Below are positions 9,115-18,645 of a stretch of DNA of 64,000 bases, piece by piece. The notes below the pieces were generated by a model that saw nothing but the letters and a program-made list of their open reading frames with translations, did no database searches and was not told the origin of the DNA. Each line of letters starts with the position of its first letter. Positions within the stretch are counted from its first letter, which is position 1. Source of the stretch: Nocardia speluncae NBRC 108251 (GTDB lineage: Bacteria; Actinomycetota; Actinomycetes; Mycobacteriales; Mycobacteriaceae); contig NZ_BDBZ01000033.1 of the NCBI RefSeq assembly GCF_001613245.1, positions 1 through 64,000 of the forward strand. Reading direction: 5' to 3'. A program made the position numbers and the translations under genes.

Positions 9115-10452
9115 ATGCTCGACAAGGCCAGCCGGCCGGCCGCCGGCCCGCCATCCGCCGAGCCCGGATCCACCGCTTCCCGTAGCGGTCCCGGGCTCCT
9201 CCGGCGTAGCTGGAGCCGGGCCACCCGGCGCGGGGCGGCCTCCGCCGAGCGGATACCGGAACCCGGCCCCAGCACGGCGCACACTCAGCCCGAACAGACC
9301 GGTTCGTCAGCCGGAATTCGAAATGAAGGGCGCCCGGCGAGCGCGGGCGGGCAGGAATCCGTGAGCACCCCGAGTGTCGGGATCTTGTCCGCCGAGTCAG
9401 AGATCGCGTTCGAAACACCGCTCCCGGACACCCCCGAGGACGACAGCCCACCGGCGGGCCCAGCACCTCGCGCGCTCCTGCGGCGCGCGGTGGTGCTCGG
9501 CGGTGGCCGGCTCATCGCACCCGACTGGCGGGAACGCACCGCGCAGGATCGGGAACCACACCTGACACCCCGGCAGCGGCCGGCGGCCGCCCACCGGTGG
9601 ACACGCCGGCAGCTCACCGCGCTGCCCTACCGGATCCCGACTCGCGCCGAACTCACCGACCTCCTCGACCGCCGGCCGTCGGCGCAGGACATCGCCGATT
9701 CCGCGCGGCGGCATCGTTTTCTCCTCGGCGGTCTGGTTCTCACCCTGCTGCTGGCCGCCGGCGATGCGGGCGCGGGTCTACTGGTGACCGAGCAGCCGCC
9801 CCCGCCGGGTATTGCCCACCGTGTCGCGGTCGCCCACCCGCTGCAGCTGTCCACCCCGGTCCCCTCGGTACGCCGTTATATCGACGCCATCGACAACGGT
9901 GAGCGACTCCGCGAGCAGGCCGTGGTGGCCGCCGCCGCCCGCGCGACCCTCGAACGCGCGAAGGCGGAGGCCGCCGCGGCGGCGGCGGGCCAGGTACAAC
10001 CGTGGATCAACAGCGCGCCCACTCCCGAGGGCGCGCTGCCCCCCGGCGCCATCCCACCCGGGCCCGGCGGCTTCGTTCTCCCCGCTCCCGGCACGTTCAC
10101 CTCCGGTTTCGGCAGCCGCTGGGGTACCTACCACCGTGGTATCGATATCGCCGGGCCGATCGGCACACCGATCTATGCGGTCGCCGACGGCACGGTCATC
10201 GATGCGGGCCCGGCCCAGGGGTTCGGCCTGTGGGTCCGGATCCGGCACACCGACGGCACCATTTCCGTCTACGGCCATATGTACGATTTTTTCGTTTCGG
10301 TCGGCGAGCGGGTGCCCGCCGGGATGCAGATCGCCCGGATGGGTAATCGCGGCGATTCCAGCGGTCCACATCTGCATTTCGAGATCATCATGGACGGTCA
10401 GCACGTGGATCCTCAGCGCTGGCTTGCACTACACGGCCTTTCCTACGGTTGA
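9115..10452 (+). CDS. Membrane-anchored M23 family metallopeptidase
   Basis: A 445-residue protein. A long, polar, low-complexity cytoplasmic N-terminus (about 1-205) is followed by a single membrane segment (FLLGGLVLTLLLAAGDAGAGLLV), an alanine-rich coiled stretch (about 265-285), a proline-rich linker and the C-terminal LytM domain. The zinc site shows as HRGIDIAGPIGTPIYAVADG and HLHFEI. M23 enzymes cleave peptidoglycan cross-bridges, or in degenerate form activate amidases; here both zinc-binding motifs are intact. The ATG at 9115 was chosen because the frame upstream lies over the divergent gene. The next rightward gene is also a wall enzyme. Confidence 0.88.
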   Translation: MLDKASRPAAGPPSAEPGSTASRSGPGLLRRSWSRATRRGAASAERIPEPGPSTAHTQPEQTGSSAGIRNEGRPASAGGQESVSTPSVGILSAESEIAFETPLPDTPEDDSPPAGPAPRALLRRAVVLGGGRLIAPDWRERTAQDREPHLTPRQRPAAAHRWTRRQLTALPYRIPTRAELTDLLDRRPSAQDIADSARRHRFLLGGLVLTLLLAAGDAGAGLLVTEQPPPPGIAHRVAVAHPLQLSTPVPSVRRYIDAIDNGERLREQAVVAAAARATLERAKAEAAAAAAGQVQPWINSAPTPEGALPPGAIPPGPGGFVLPAPGTFTSGFGSRWGTYHRGIDIAGPIGTPIYAVADGTVIDAGPAQGFGLWVRIRHTDGTISVYGHMYDFFVSVGERVPAGMQIARMGNRGDSSGPHLHFEIIMDGQHVDPQRWLALHGLSYG

Positions 10453-10836
10453 TCTCCACGCGGCAAATATTCGGTAGCCGGATCCCTACACGGCCCGGAG
10501 GCACCGCAGCGTGATCGATATCTCAAAATCCCCAGGTACGGCCGTTTCTCTCAGCAGAATAGAACCTTCCATTCGCCATGCGTTCACTTTTTGTTAATGT
10601 TTCGCAATCATTCTGTGATTCGCCAGAGAACAGGCCGCAAGCCTGAATATCGTGCGGCGAAAATATTCGCCCGCCCTGCGCCCGCCGATCTCCGGCGGCG
10701 CAGGGGATTACCGCGCCACTGGCCGCGGACAACTGAATCCTCAGATTCCACAACGCAATCACAAAAAGGAAACAGCGCAACAACGGCGCCGGCAAGATAG
10801 CGGCGGCGTGGTGATCCCGCGCTGCCGGAGTTCGTT
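10453..10836 (+). other. Intergenic region upstream of the transglycosylase gene
   Basis: This 384-base gap holds no convincing gene. A relatively AT-rich stretch lies at about 10565-10625, which may include the promoter of the transglycosylase gene. I looked for a c-di-AMP (ydaO) riboswitch, which often precedes wall-hydrolase genes in actinobacteria, and did not find its conserved core. Confidence 0.4.
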
Positions 10837-11397
10837 ATGCATCTACGCAAACTGTTGCCCCTGGCCGTTGTTGCCGCCGCCCTCGCGGTCCCCGTACCGG
10901 CCGCCGCCGAAAGCCCGGTCGCCGGCGTGCCCGCGGAGCTGCAGGCCCCCGCGCAACAACTGCAACAGCAGGCCCAGCAATGGCAACAGCAGCTGCCGCA
11001 ATCGCAGCGGGATCAGCTACAACAGTTCGTCCAGCCGCTGCCGCAACCACTACCGCAACTCCTGCCGCCGAGCTTCTCCGACAATCTGGACGGCTGGATC
11101 CACAACGCGCTGCATATCCTCGGCCAGCGCGGTATCCCGGCGAGCTTCGAAGGTATCCACCGCAACGCCATGCGGGAATCCGGCGGAAACCCGCAGGCGA
11201 TCAATCTCTGGGATTCCAATGCCGCGGCCGGTATCCCCTCGAAGGGGCTCATGCAGGTCATCGACCCCACGTTCGCCGCCTACCACGTGGAAGGCACCTC
11301 GTGGGACATCTACGACCCGGTCGCCAATATCGCCGCAGCTTGCAATTACGCCGCCGCTCGGTACGGCTCGATCGACAACGTCTTCGGGGCATACTGA
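10837..11397 (+). CDS. Secreted lytic transglycosylase (SLT domain)
   Basis: A 186-residue exported protein. A signal peptide (residues 1 to about 24, ending in PAAAESP) is followed by a Gln/Pro-rich spacer (about 28-80) and a compact transglycosylase domain. The catalytic glutamate is in MRESGGNPQAINLWDSN, followed by SKGLMQVIDPTFAAY and NIAAACNYAAARYGS, the normal order of SLT blocks. It would cleave the MurNAc-GlcNAc bond outside the membrane. Its position after the M23 peptidase gene suggests a joint role in wall remodelling. Confidence 0.9.
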   Translation: MHLRKLLPLAVVAAALAVPVPAAAESPVAGVPAELQAPAQQLQQQAQQWQQQLPQSQRDQLQQFVQPLPQPLPQLLPPSFSDNLDGWIHNALHILGQRGIPASFEGIHRNAMRESGGNPQAINLWDSNAAAGIPSKGLMQVIDPTFAAYHVEGTSWDIYDPVANIAAACNYAAARYGSIDNVFGAY

Positions 11398-11407
11398 CCG
11401 CACCGGA

Positions 11408-11459
11408 TTCCGGGGCGCGACGCCGCAGCCTTCTGATCGGCCGGCGGCGCGCCCCGGAA
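11408..11459. terminator. Hairpin between convergent transglycosylase gene and purD
   Basis: A perfect 12-bp stem (11408-11419 with 11448-11459) lies 11 bases after the transglycosylase stop codon. It can serve the rightward gene and possibly the leftward purD transcript. Confidence 0.6.
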
Positions 11460-11596
11460 CCCGATCTCGTCTCCGGGAACCCCGGCGCTGTGCACCGGGA
11501 ATTCATTCGGCATCATGCAGTCCGGGAACTCCAGGGGCGCGCACCCGGGAAACCGAACGTCGCGCGCCCGGAAGAACCCGGCGTCCTATCCCGGGG

Positions 11597-12868
11597 TCAG
11601 AGCTCGATACGACCCTCGACAGCGGCGAGTCCGATATCCGAGCGGTAGTGGCTGCCGGGCAATTTGATCCCCGCCAGCCGGTCGTAGGCTGCCTCGCGCG
11701 CCGCCGTCAGGTCCACACCGGTGCCGACGATGCTCAGCACCCGGCCGCCCGCCGAGACCAGTGCACCGTCCGCGCGCTGCGATGTCCCCGCGTGCAGGAC
11801 GGTCGCCGGATCGTCGGTCGCCGGATCGCTCGCCCCAGCGATCACATCGCCGGTACGCGGCCGCCCGGGATAGTTCTCCGCGGCCAGCACCACAGTGACC
11901 GCTGCCCCACCGCGCCAGCGCGGTGCCGGCGCCTCGGCGAGAGTGCCGGTCGCGGTGGCGAACAGCAGCTCACCCAGCGGACTGTCCAGCAGCGCCAGTA
12001 CCGCCTGCGTCTCCGGATCCCCGAAGCGGCAGTTGAATTCCACCACGGCCGGACCCGCCGCACCCATCGCCAGGCCGGCGTACAGCAGACCGCTGAAAGG
12101 GCAGCCACGCCGAACCATTTCGGCGGCGACCGGGGCCACCACCTCGTCGACGATCTGGCCGACCAGACCATCGGGCAGCCACGGCAGCGGTGTATACGCG
12201 CCCATCCCGCCGGTATTGGGCCCGGTGTCGCCGTCGCCCGCCCGCTTGTGATCCTGCGCCGGCAGCAGCGGCACCACCGCCTCCCCATCCACCAGGCAGA
12301 ACAGCGATACCTCCGGGCCGTCGAGGAAAGATTCCAGCAGCACCGGATGCCCTTGTTCGAGCAGTTCGGCGGCATGATCGCGGGCGGCCAGGCGATCCTG
12401 GGTGACCACGACCCCCTTGCCGGCGGCCAAACCGTCGTCCTTCACCACCCAGGTCGGGCCGAAACGGTCCAGCGCGGCATCCAGTTCGGCCGGAGTGTCC
12501 ACGACCTCGCTGTGCGCGGTACGTACGCCGGCCGCGGCCATCACATCCTTGGCGAATGCCTTCGAACCCTCGATCCGGGCAGCCTCGGCCGAGGGCCCGA
12601 AACAGGCGATACCGGCCGCCCGCACGGCATCGGCGACGCCCAGGACCAGCGGCACTTCAGGACCGATGACCACCAGATCCGCGGCCACTTCCCGCGCCAG
12701 CGCGGCCACGGCCTCCGCGGATCCGGCGTCCACCGGGCGCACCTGCGCATGCTGGGCGATACCGGCGTTCCCCGGTGCCGCGATGAGCGCACTCACCGCC
12801 GGGTCACGGCGCAGCGCAAGGACGAGGGCATGTTCACGGGCTCCGGAACCGATGACGAGTACTCGCAC
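11597..12868 (-). CDS. purD: Phosphoribosylamine-glycine ligase (GAR synthetase)
   Basis: A 423-residue ATP-grasp enzyme that joins glycine to phosphoribosylamine in step two of purine synthesis. Visible blocks are MRVLVIGSGAREHAL at the N-terminus, the ATP-grasp loop WVVKDDGLAAGKGVVV near residue 140, the signature TGGMGAYTPLPWL near 225 and EFNCRFGDPETQA near 285. Length and motif order fit a complete PurD. Translation starts at a GTG at 12868. It stands alone here, apart from purB. Confidence 0.96.
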   Translation of the reverse strand: MRVLVIGSGAREHALVLALRRDPAVSALIAAPGNAGIAQHAQVRPVDAGSAEAVAALAREVAADLVVIGPEVPLVLGVADAVRAAGIACFGPSAEAARIEGSKAFAKDVMAAAGVRTAHSEVVDTPAELDAALDRFGPTWVVKDDGLAAGKGVVVTQDRLAARDHAAELLEQGHPVLLESFLDGPEVSLFCLVDGEAVVPLLPAQDHKRAGDGDTGPNTGGMGAYTPLPWLPDGLVGQIVDEVVAPVAAEMVRRGCPFSGLLYAGLAMGAAGPAVVEFNCRFGDPETQAVLALLDSPLGELLFATATGTLAEAPAPRWRGGAAVTVVLAAENYPGRPRTGDVIAGASDPATDDPATVLHAGTSQRADGALVSAGGRVLSIVGTGVDLTAAREAAYDRLAGIKLPGSHYRSDIGLAAVEGRIEL

Positions 12869-13154
12869 CCGGACAGCTTAGAGCGTGCCGCGAAACGGCC
12901 CGCGCAGTGCCGGACGCTCACCGCCGCGCGCACGGCGGTCTCGGCCGCCGCGACCGGAAAGCGGCCGGAAAGCCGGTGTGCCGGTCCCACGGCACCTCCG
13001 GTTCCACCGAATCGCAGCCCTTACACCAGCGCGTTCCCGCCGATCGCCGCCCGCCCGCGCGACCTTGTGGATGATGGTGGTGAAACACCCGAAGCGGGTA
13101 GGTAACTCGCGCACCGCCCGCTGGGGTCAACGCGCGGACGGGAGGACGGTCGTC

Positions 13155-13532
13155 ATGGGTCTGATGGACGGGATCATGGGTAATGCCGGGCAAATGGAGC
13201 CGGCGCAGGCGCAACAGGAATTCCAGCGGCTATTGGGCAACGGCGAACAGATCTATTCGGCCTACATCCTGGTCCGCGACGCCATGCTGTTCACCAATCG
13301 CCGCCTCATCCTCGTCGACAAGCAGGGGTTGTCCGGCCGAAAGGTGAGCTACCACAGCATCCCCTACCGCTCGATCACCCATTTCTCGGTGGAAACCGCC
13401 GGCACCTTCGACCTGGACGCCGAACTGGTGGTGTGGATCTCCGGTTCCGACACGCCCCTGCAGAAGAGGTTCAACCGCCAGGTCGACATCTACGAGGTCC
13501 AGGGCATCCTGTCCCACTTCGTCGGCGTGTAG
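13155..13532 (+). CDS. Bacterial PH-domain protein (bPH1/YyaB-like)
   Basis: A 125-residue soluble protein with a single bacterial pleckstrin-homology domain: LLGNGEQIYSAYILVRDAMLF, LILVDKQGLSGRKVSYHSIPY and TAGTFDLDAELVVWISG segments, ending in a helix (VDIYEVQGILSHFVG). Function is unknown. The ATG at 13155 has a clear GGAGG ribosome site eleven bases upstream. It lies 48 bp before the HIT gene on the same strand, so the two may be cotranscribed. Confidence 0.82.
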   Translation: MGLMDGIMGNAGQMEPAQAQQEFQRLLGNGEQIYSAYILVRDAMLFTNRRLILVDKQGLSGRKVSYHSIPYRSITHFSVETAGTFDLDAELVVWISGSDTPLQKRFNRQVDIYEVQGILSHFVGV

Positions 13533-13580
13533 AGCACCCGGCCCTGCCCGGCCGGCCCCGGCGCGCCATAAGCTCACCGT

Positions 13581-14006
13581 ATGGCTTCTGTTTTCAGTGC
13601 GATCATCGCCGGGGATCTGCCGGGCCGGTTCGTCTGGGAAGACGACGAATTCGTCGGATTCCTCACCATCGCGCCGGTGACCCAGGGGCACACCCTGGTG
13701 GTCCCCCGCAAGGAAATCGACCAGTGGCAGGACATCGACCCCGAGGTCTTCAATCGCCTCAACGGTGTGGCGCAGAAGGTCGGGCAGGCCGTACGGGCAG
13801 CGTTCGACGCACCTCGAGCCGGTCTGCTGATCGCCGGGCTGGAGGTTCCCCACCTGCACGTACACGTCTTCCCGGCCTTCACCATGGGCAATTTCGATAT
13901 CTCCGGAGCGGATCAGAATCCGGCCCCGGAATCACTCGACGACGCACAGAACCGGATCAAACAAGCCCTGCGCGACCTCGGCTACGGCACGAACGTCCCC
14001 GCCTGA
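13581..14006 (+). CDS. HIT family protein
   Basis: A 141-residue histidine-triad protein with the triad PHLHVHVFP near residues 94-102 and the IAPVTQGHTLVVPRKEIDQW core near 30-50. It is a paralogue of the HIT protein at 4391, not a close copy. It probably acts on nucleotide phosphoramidates; the substrate is unknown. It converges on the phoR gene. Confidence 0.9.
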   Translation: MASVFSAIIAGDLPGRFVWEDDEFVGFLTIAPVTQGHTLVVPRKEIDQWQDIDPEVFNRLNGVAQKVGQAVRAAFDAPRAGLLIAGLEVPHLHVHVFPAFTMGNFDISGADQNPAPESLDDAQNRIKQALRDLGYGTNVPA

Positions 14007-14129
14007 TCGGCGCACAGCAGGTATTTTCACCGGCGACCGCCGCCTCGAAGTGGAGTCGAGCCGCGGCGGACGGGCTTCACGTATTGCCAGGACCTGTTGG
14101 TTGCGAGCTGTGCCGTGCGGGTGGGTTGC

Positions 14130-15590
14130 TCATGTGCTGCACTCACGCGGCAGCCGCACCGTGAACGTGGCCCCCCGGCCCGGCTCGCTGTCCACCGCTA
14201 CGACACCACCGTGCGCCGCGACCAGCGCCTGCACGATCGACAACCCCAGGCCGGCCCCACCACTGGCCCGGCTCCGCGAATCGTCCGCGCGATAGAACCG
14301 CTCGAAGACCCGCTCGGTCTGCTCACGCGACATTCCCGGACCGGTATCGGTGACCTCGAGCAGCACCTCCTCCGGGCAGGGAGTGAGCCGCACCGTCACC
14401 GCCGTATCGGGTGGCGTGTGCACGAGGGCGTTGTTCAGCAGATTCGCCAGTACCTGGCGCAGCCGGGCCGCATCGCCCGGCACCTCGGTGGTCCCGATGC
14501 CCGGCCGTACTTCCAACTCGATCGACCGCCGCGTACCGCCCTGCGTCGCCGCCACCGCGCGGGCACTGTGTACCGCATCGCTGGCCAGCGACAACAGATC
14601 CACCGGCGCATACTCCACCGGCCGTTCGGCATCCACCCGGGCCAGCATCAGCAGGTCCTCGACCAGCAAGCCCATCCGCTTCGATTCCCGTTCGATGCGG
14701 TCGAGCAGCATATCGGTATCGCGGGTGGCGCCCTGCCGATACAGCTCGGCGAAACCTTTGATCGTGGTCAGCGGGGTGCGCAGTTCGTGGCTGGCGTCGG
14801 CGACGAAACGGCGCATCTTCTCCTCCGAATGCCGGGCCGCCTCCTCGGAGGCCTCGGTCGCGGCGAAACCCCGCTGAATCTGCGCGAGCATGGTGTTCAA
14901 GGACCGCCCCAGCCGGTCCACCTCGGTATTCGTCGGGCGCACCGGGACCCGGCGGTGCAGATCACCGGCCGCGATATCGGCGGCGATCTCCTCCACCTGT
15001 TCCATCCGGCGCAGACTGCGCCGGATCACGAAATACGCGGCCACCGCCAGCACCACCAGCACCAGCGCACCGATCACCACCTGCAGCACCACAAGCCGCT
15101 CGACGATCGCCTCGGTTTCGTCCAGCCGCAGCGCGACCACACTGGTGCCGTATTCGTTCTCGGTGTAGCGGACCCGCCACTCGCCGGAAGCGCCCCCGGT
15201 CGATCCGGTGGTGAACGTGCCCGGCCGCAGATCGCCGGGCAGTTCCGGAGCGCCGTTTCGGTCGTCCTGGAGGAACACCCGGCCGTTGGTGTCCTGCACG
15301 CGGGTGTAGAACTTCACCGGCGGACGTTCCGTGCCGGGCTCCCCCGGCAGCAGAACGGGAGGCCGCCCACCAGGCCGGGCCCAGCTGTGTGCCGCCTCCT
15401 CGAGCTGCTGATCCACTCGATCGAGCAACGTGGTCCGCAGCGCGGATGTCACCGCTACCCCCGAGGCCAGCAACCCCACCGCGGCCAATGCCACCAACGC
15501 CAGCACCAGCGTCACCCGCAGCGGTAACGCCGCGAGCCGGCCGGCCGGGCCCTTCGGGGGCGGACCCGCCGGCACCACCTCGGTACTCAC
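14130..15590 (-). CDS. phoR: Sensor histidine kinase PhoR
   Basis: A 486-residue membrane sensor. It has a first membrane segment at about 24-46, an external sensor region of roughly 120 residues, a second membrane segment (VVIGALVLVVLAVAAYFVI), a HAMP linker, the H-box SHELRTPLTTIKGFAE, the N-box NLLNNALVHTPP and the ATP-lid boxes DTGPGMS and GAGLGLSIV. It starts with GTG at 15590, which overlaps the phoP stop by four bases (GTGA), so translation is coupled. The name rests on the paired regulator, which closely follows the mycobacterial PhoP pattern. In mycobacteria PhoPR controls envelope lipids and acid response. Confidence 0.88.
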   Translation of the reverse strand: MSTEVVPAGPPPKGPAGRLAALPLRVTLVLALVALAAVGLLASGVAVTSALRTTLLDRVDQQLEEAAHSWARPGGRPPVLLPGEPGTERPPVKFYTRVQDTNGRVFLQDDRNGAPELPGDLRPGTFTTGSTGGASGEWRVRYTENEYGTSVVALRLDETEAIVERLVVLQVVIGALVLVVLAVAAYFVIRRSLRRMEQVEEIAADIAAGDLHRRVPVRPTNTEVDRLGRSLNTMLAQIQRGFAATEASEEAARHSEEKMRRFVADASHELRTPLTTIKGFAELYRQGATRDTDMLLDRIERESKRMGLLVEDLLMLARVDAERPVEYAPVDLLSLASDAVHSARAVAATQGGTRRSIELEVRPGIGTTEVPGDAARLRQVLANLLNNALVHTPPDTAVTVRLTPCPEEVLLEVTDTGPGMSREQTERVFERFYRADDSRSRASGGAGLGLSIVQALVAAHGGVVAVDSEPGRGATFTVRLPRECST

Positions 15591-16312
15591 GGCCGGCCCG
15601 CAGGCGATTCCCGCATAACGTAGCCGACCCCGCGCAAAGTATGGATCAGCCGCTGCGGGCCGGTATCGACTTTCTTCCGCAGATAGGAGACATAGGTTTC
15701 CACCACCCCGACCTCGCCGCCGAAGTCGTATCGCCACACATGATCGAGAATCCGCGGTTTACTCAGCACCGTTCCCGCGTTCACCATGAAGTACCGCAGC
15801 AGGGTGAACTCTGTCGGCGACAGCGCCACCGGCTCGCCGGCCTTGAAGACCTCATGTGTGTCGTCGTCCAGCTCGATATCGGCGAACCGGATCCGGGAAC
15901 GCTCCCGCTCGGGTGCGGCCCCACCCGCACGCCGCAGGATCACTCGCAACCGGGCCACCACCTCCTCCAGACTGAACGGTTTGGTGACATAGTCGTCCGC
16001 GCCCAAGGTCAGCCCGGCGACCTTGTCCTGCACGTCGTCGCGGGCGGTCAGGAACAGCACCGGCGCATCCACCCCGTCGGCCCGCAACCGCCGCAGCAGC
16101 CCGAACCCATCCATCCCCGGCATCATCACATCGACTATCAGCGCATCCGGCCGGAAGCCGCGCGCCACATCCAGCGCCTGCGCACCATCGGACGCGGATG
16201 CCACCTCGAAGCCCTGGAACCGCAAACTCACGGTCAGCAGCTCGACGATCATGGCCTCGTCATCGACCACCAGCACCCGTGCTTGCGCTGCGGTATCCGG
16301 TGCACCACTCAT
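15587..16312 (-). CDS. phoP: Response regulator PhoP (OmpR family)
   Basis: A 241-residue regulator. The receiver domain carries LVVDDEAMIVELL, the phospho-acceptor Asp61 in DVMMPGMDG and the lysine in DYVTKPFSLEE. The winged-helix domain shows LSPTEFTLLRYFMVNAGTVL and ILDHVWRYDFGGEVGVVETY, which match mycobacterial PhoP almost residue for residue. The ATG at 16312 is preferred because it has a purine-rich leader; an ATG at 16321 is the alternative. It lies upstream of, and overlaps, phoR. Confidence 0.93.
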   Translation of the reverse strand: MSGAPDTAAQARVLVVDDEAMIVELLTVSLRFQGFEVASASDGAQALDVARGFRPDALIVDVMMPGMDGFGLLRRLRADGVDAPVLFLTARDDVQDKVAGLTLGADDYVTKPFSLEEVVARLRVILRRAGGAAPERERSRIRFADIELDDDTHEVFKAGEPVALSPTEFTLLRYFMVNAGTVLSKPRILDHVWRYDFGGEVGVVETYVSYLRKKVDTGPQRLIHTLRGVGYVMRESPAGRP

Positions 16313-16555
16313 ATCCCCCATCCTGAACGAACGCACTGGTACTTCTCTGCGTACTCGCTGTGAACACGCTGTGTGCGGTCGCCGAGCCGACTCGGACCCG
16401 GCGCACTCACGACTGCGCATCGCATCGAGCGCGGACGGCAGAGACAGTCCATAACCCTTCAGAGCTGCGCCGAACGCGGCGCCGCCGCCGGTTGCATCAG
16501 GTCACGGCCGGGCGAATCCCGGAAAACCCCACTGGGCTCGGAACAGAGCGTGGAC

Positions 16556-18184
16556 CTATTCGTAGTCGTCGTCCGAGTCCGCGACCAGGGCTTTCCCGGC
16601 GACCTGCCCCTTGGCGAGGGCATCGAGGAAGGCGCGGGCCCAGCGGTCGACATCGTGGGCGAGGACCTGGCGGCGCAGGGCGCGCATACGGCGACGGCGA
16701 GTTTCGCGGTCGTCGGTGAGGGCGGCGACGACGGCGTCCTTCACGCTGTCCAGATCGTGCGGGTTGCACAGGTAGGACTGGCGTAGTTCGGCGGCCGCGC
16801 CGGTGAACTCGCTCAGGACGAGGGTGCCGTTGAGGCCGCTGTGGCAGGCCACATACTCCTTGGCGACCAGATTCATACCGTCACGCAGCGGGGTCACCAG
16901 CATGACGTCGGCGGCGACGAAGAAGGCGATCAGTTCCTCGCGGGCGATCGGACGATGCAGATAGTGCACCACCGGATAGCCGACCCGGGCGAACTCCCCG
17001 TTGATACGCCCGACCTGGCGTTCGATATCGCCACGCATCTGGATATAGCTTTCGACCCGTTCCCGGCTCGGCGTGGCGAGCTGCACCATCACGGTGTCGG
17101 CCGGGTCGATCCGGCCTTCGGCGAGCAGTTCTTCCAGCGCGTTGAGCCGGATATCTATGCCCTTGGTGTAGTCGAGCCGGTCGACGCCGAGCAGGACATG
17201 CTTGGGGCTACCGAGTTCCGCACGGATCTGGGCGGCGCGCTCCCGTACCGAACGCCGCCGCGAATGCTCGTCCAACCCCGCGGAGTCGATGGAGATCGGG
17301 AAGGCGCCCACCCGCACCGTCCGGAATCCGACCTGCACCACACCCATCTTCGACCGCACCCCGACCGTGCCACGCGAGGTGGGCTGACCGGCCAGCCGGC
17401 GGGCCAGATACAAGAAATTCTGGGCGCCGCCGGGCAGATGGAACCCGATCAGATCCGCCCCGAGCAGACCTTCCACGATCTCGGTGCGCCACGGCATCTG
17501 CATGAACAGTTCGACCGGCGGGAACGGGATATGCAAGAAGAAACCGATGGTGAGGTCTGGTCGCAGCATCCGCAGCATTTTCGGCACCAACTGCAGCTGA
17601 TAGTCCTGCACCCATACCGTGGCCCCCTCGGCGGCGACCTTGGCCGTCTCCTCGGCGAAACGCCGGTTCACCTGCACATAGGCCGACCACCAGGCCCGGT
17701 TGTACACCGGGCGGACGATCACATCGTGATAGAGCGGCCACAGGGTCGCATTGGAGAAACCCTCGTAATAGTCGGCGACCTCTTGCGCCGACAGCGGTAC
17801 CGGATGCAACTCCAGCCCGTCTTCGACGATCGGATCCACCTCGACGTCGGGCACGCCGGCCCATCCCACCCAGGCGCCGCGGTTGCTGCGCAGCACCGGC
17901 TCCAGTGCGGTCACCAGACCGCCGGGGCTACGTTTCCAGCGGGTGCTCCCGTCCGGCAGTTTCTCCAGATCCACCGGCAGCCGGTTGGCCACGACGACGA
18001 AACCGGAGCCCGCCCCGCGTTCCCGCAGCGGCTCGGCGTCCACCGCCTCGGGCTGGGCCTCCACCAGATCGATCGGAGCCGTGACCGGTCCGGAACCGTT
18101 ACCGGTTCCGGATGGATCCGTGGATACGCCGGTTTCATCCTGGGGGGTGGAATCGCTGGACGGCTGATCTGTCATCTGGTCCAC
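16556..18184 (-). CDS. otsA: Trehalose-6-phosphate synthase
   Basis: A 542-residue GT20 glycosyltransferase that makes trehalose 6-phosphate from a nucleoside-diphosphate glucose and glucose 6-phosphate. Visible blocks are VVVANRLPVDLE, FFLHIPFPPVELF, VDRLDYTKGIDIRLNA and PLRDGMNLVAKEYVACH, all in the usual order. The first 60 residues are a polar extension not part of the catalytic fold. A GTG at 18184 with AAGGA seven bases upstream is the best start. The gene lies near the end of the mce4 region, as it does in M. tuberculosis. Confidence 0.95.
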   Translation of the reverse strand: MDQMTDQPSSDSTPQDETGVSTDPSGTGNGSGPVTAPIDLVEAQPEAVDAEPLRERGAGSGFVVVANRLPVDLEKLPDGSTRWKRSPGGLVTALEPVLRSNRGAWVGWAGVPDVEVDPIVEDGLELHPVPLSAQEVADYYEGFSNATLWPLYHDVIVRPVYNRAWWSAYVQVNRRFAEETAKVAAEGATVWVQDYQLQLVPKMLRMLRPDLTIGFFLHIPFPPVELFMQMPWRTEIVEGLLGADLIGFHLPGGAQNFLYLARRLAGQPTSRGTVGVRSKMGVVQVGFRTVRVGAFPISIDSAGLDEHSRRRSVRERAAQIRAELGSPKHVLLGVDRLDYTKGIDIRLNALEELLAEGRIDPADTVMVQLATPSRERVESYIQMRGDIERQVGRINGEFARVGYPVVHYLHRPIAREELIAFFVAADVMLVTPLRDGMNLVAKEYVACHSGLNGTLVLSEFTGAAAELRQSYLCNPHDLDSVKDAVVAALTDDRETRRRRMRALRRQVLAHDVDRWARAFLDALAKGQVAGKALVADSDDDYE

Positions 18185-18331
18185 TCACGCATCCTTCACG
18201 CGGCGCTGTACGCCATGTAGTTGTGTGGATCCGCGGACGTCGCCGTTGGCGCCGGCGGCCCACATGACCGTCAGCGCCCGGAGGCGGTAGCTTGCGTGAC
18301 CAGGCGCTCGGTCATGCGGATAAGGCTCAGC

Positions 18332-18502
18332 TTATTCGGTTCGACCGCCCGGGCCGATCCCCAACATCGACAGGAGCATCCGGCATTCATCGGCATCGGC
18401 GGCATACGCGGCCACTACCCGCTGCGCCTGACGAGCAGTCTCGTCGGCGAGGGGTTCCAGTTCGTCGTCGGCGATACCGTTGGCGCTGCTTTTCGCGGCC
18501 AT
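18332..18502 (-). CDS. Conserved small protein upstream of otsA
   Basis: A 56-residue acidic protein with no signal peptide or membrane segment; the middle looks helical (ADETARQAQRVVAAYAADADE). The start at 18502 has a good ribosome site (GGGAGGATTGAG before the ATG). From memory, mycobacteria also carry a short unknown gene beside otsA, and this may be its counterpart. Function is unknown. Confidence 0.6.
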   Translation of the reverse strand: MAAKSSANGIADDELEPLADETARQAQRVVAAYAADADECRMLLSMLGIGPGGRTE

Positions 18503-18645
18503 CTCAATCCTCCCGGCAGGTGCGCTGCTATGTGAAATGTCAATGGTATCTGTCCCACGTAGCGGTCGCTGCGGCCGCGGTAACACAACGCCGTCCCGAG
18601 GGCTATACCGTGGGCACCGGAAACGATCAGGAAGGGGCCGTCAGC

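Noticed and set aside
10453..10836. A c-di-AMP riboswitch before the transglycosylase gene.
   Set aside because: The region is long enough and the context fits, but the conserved core bases of the ydaO motif are not visible.
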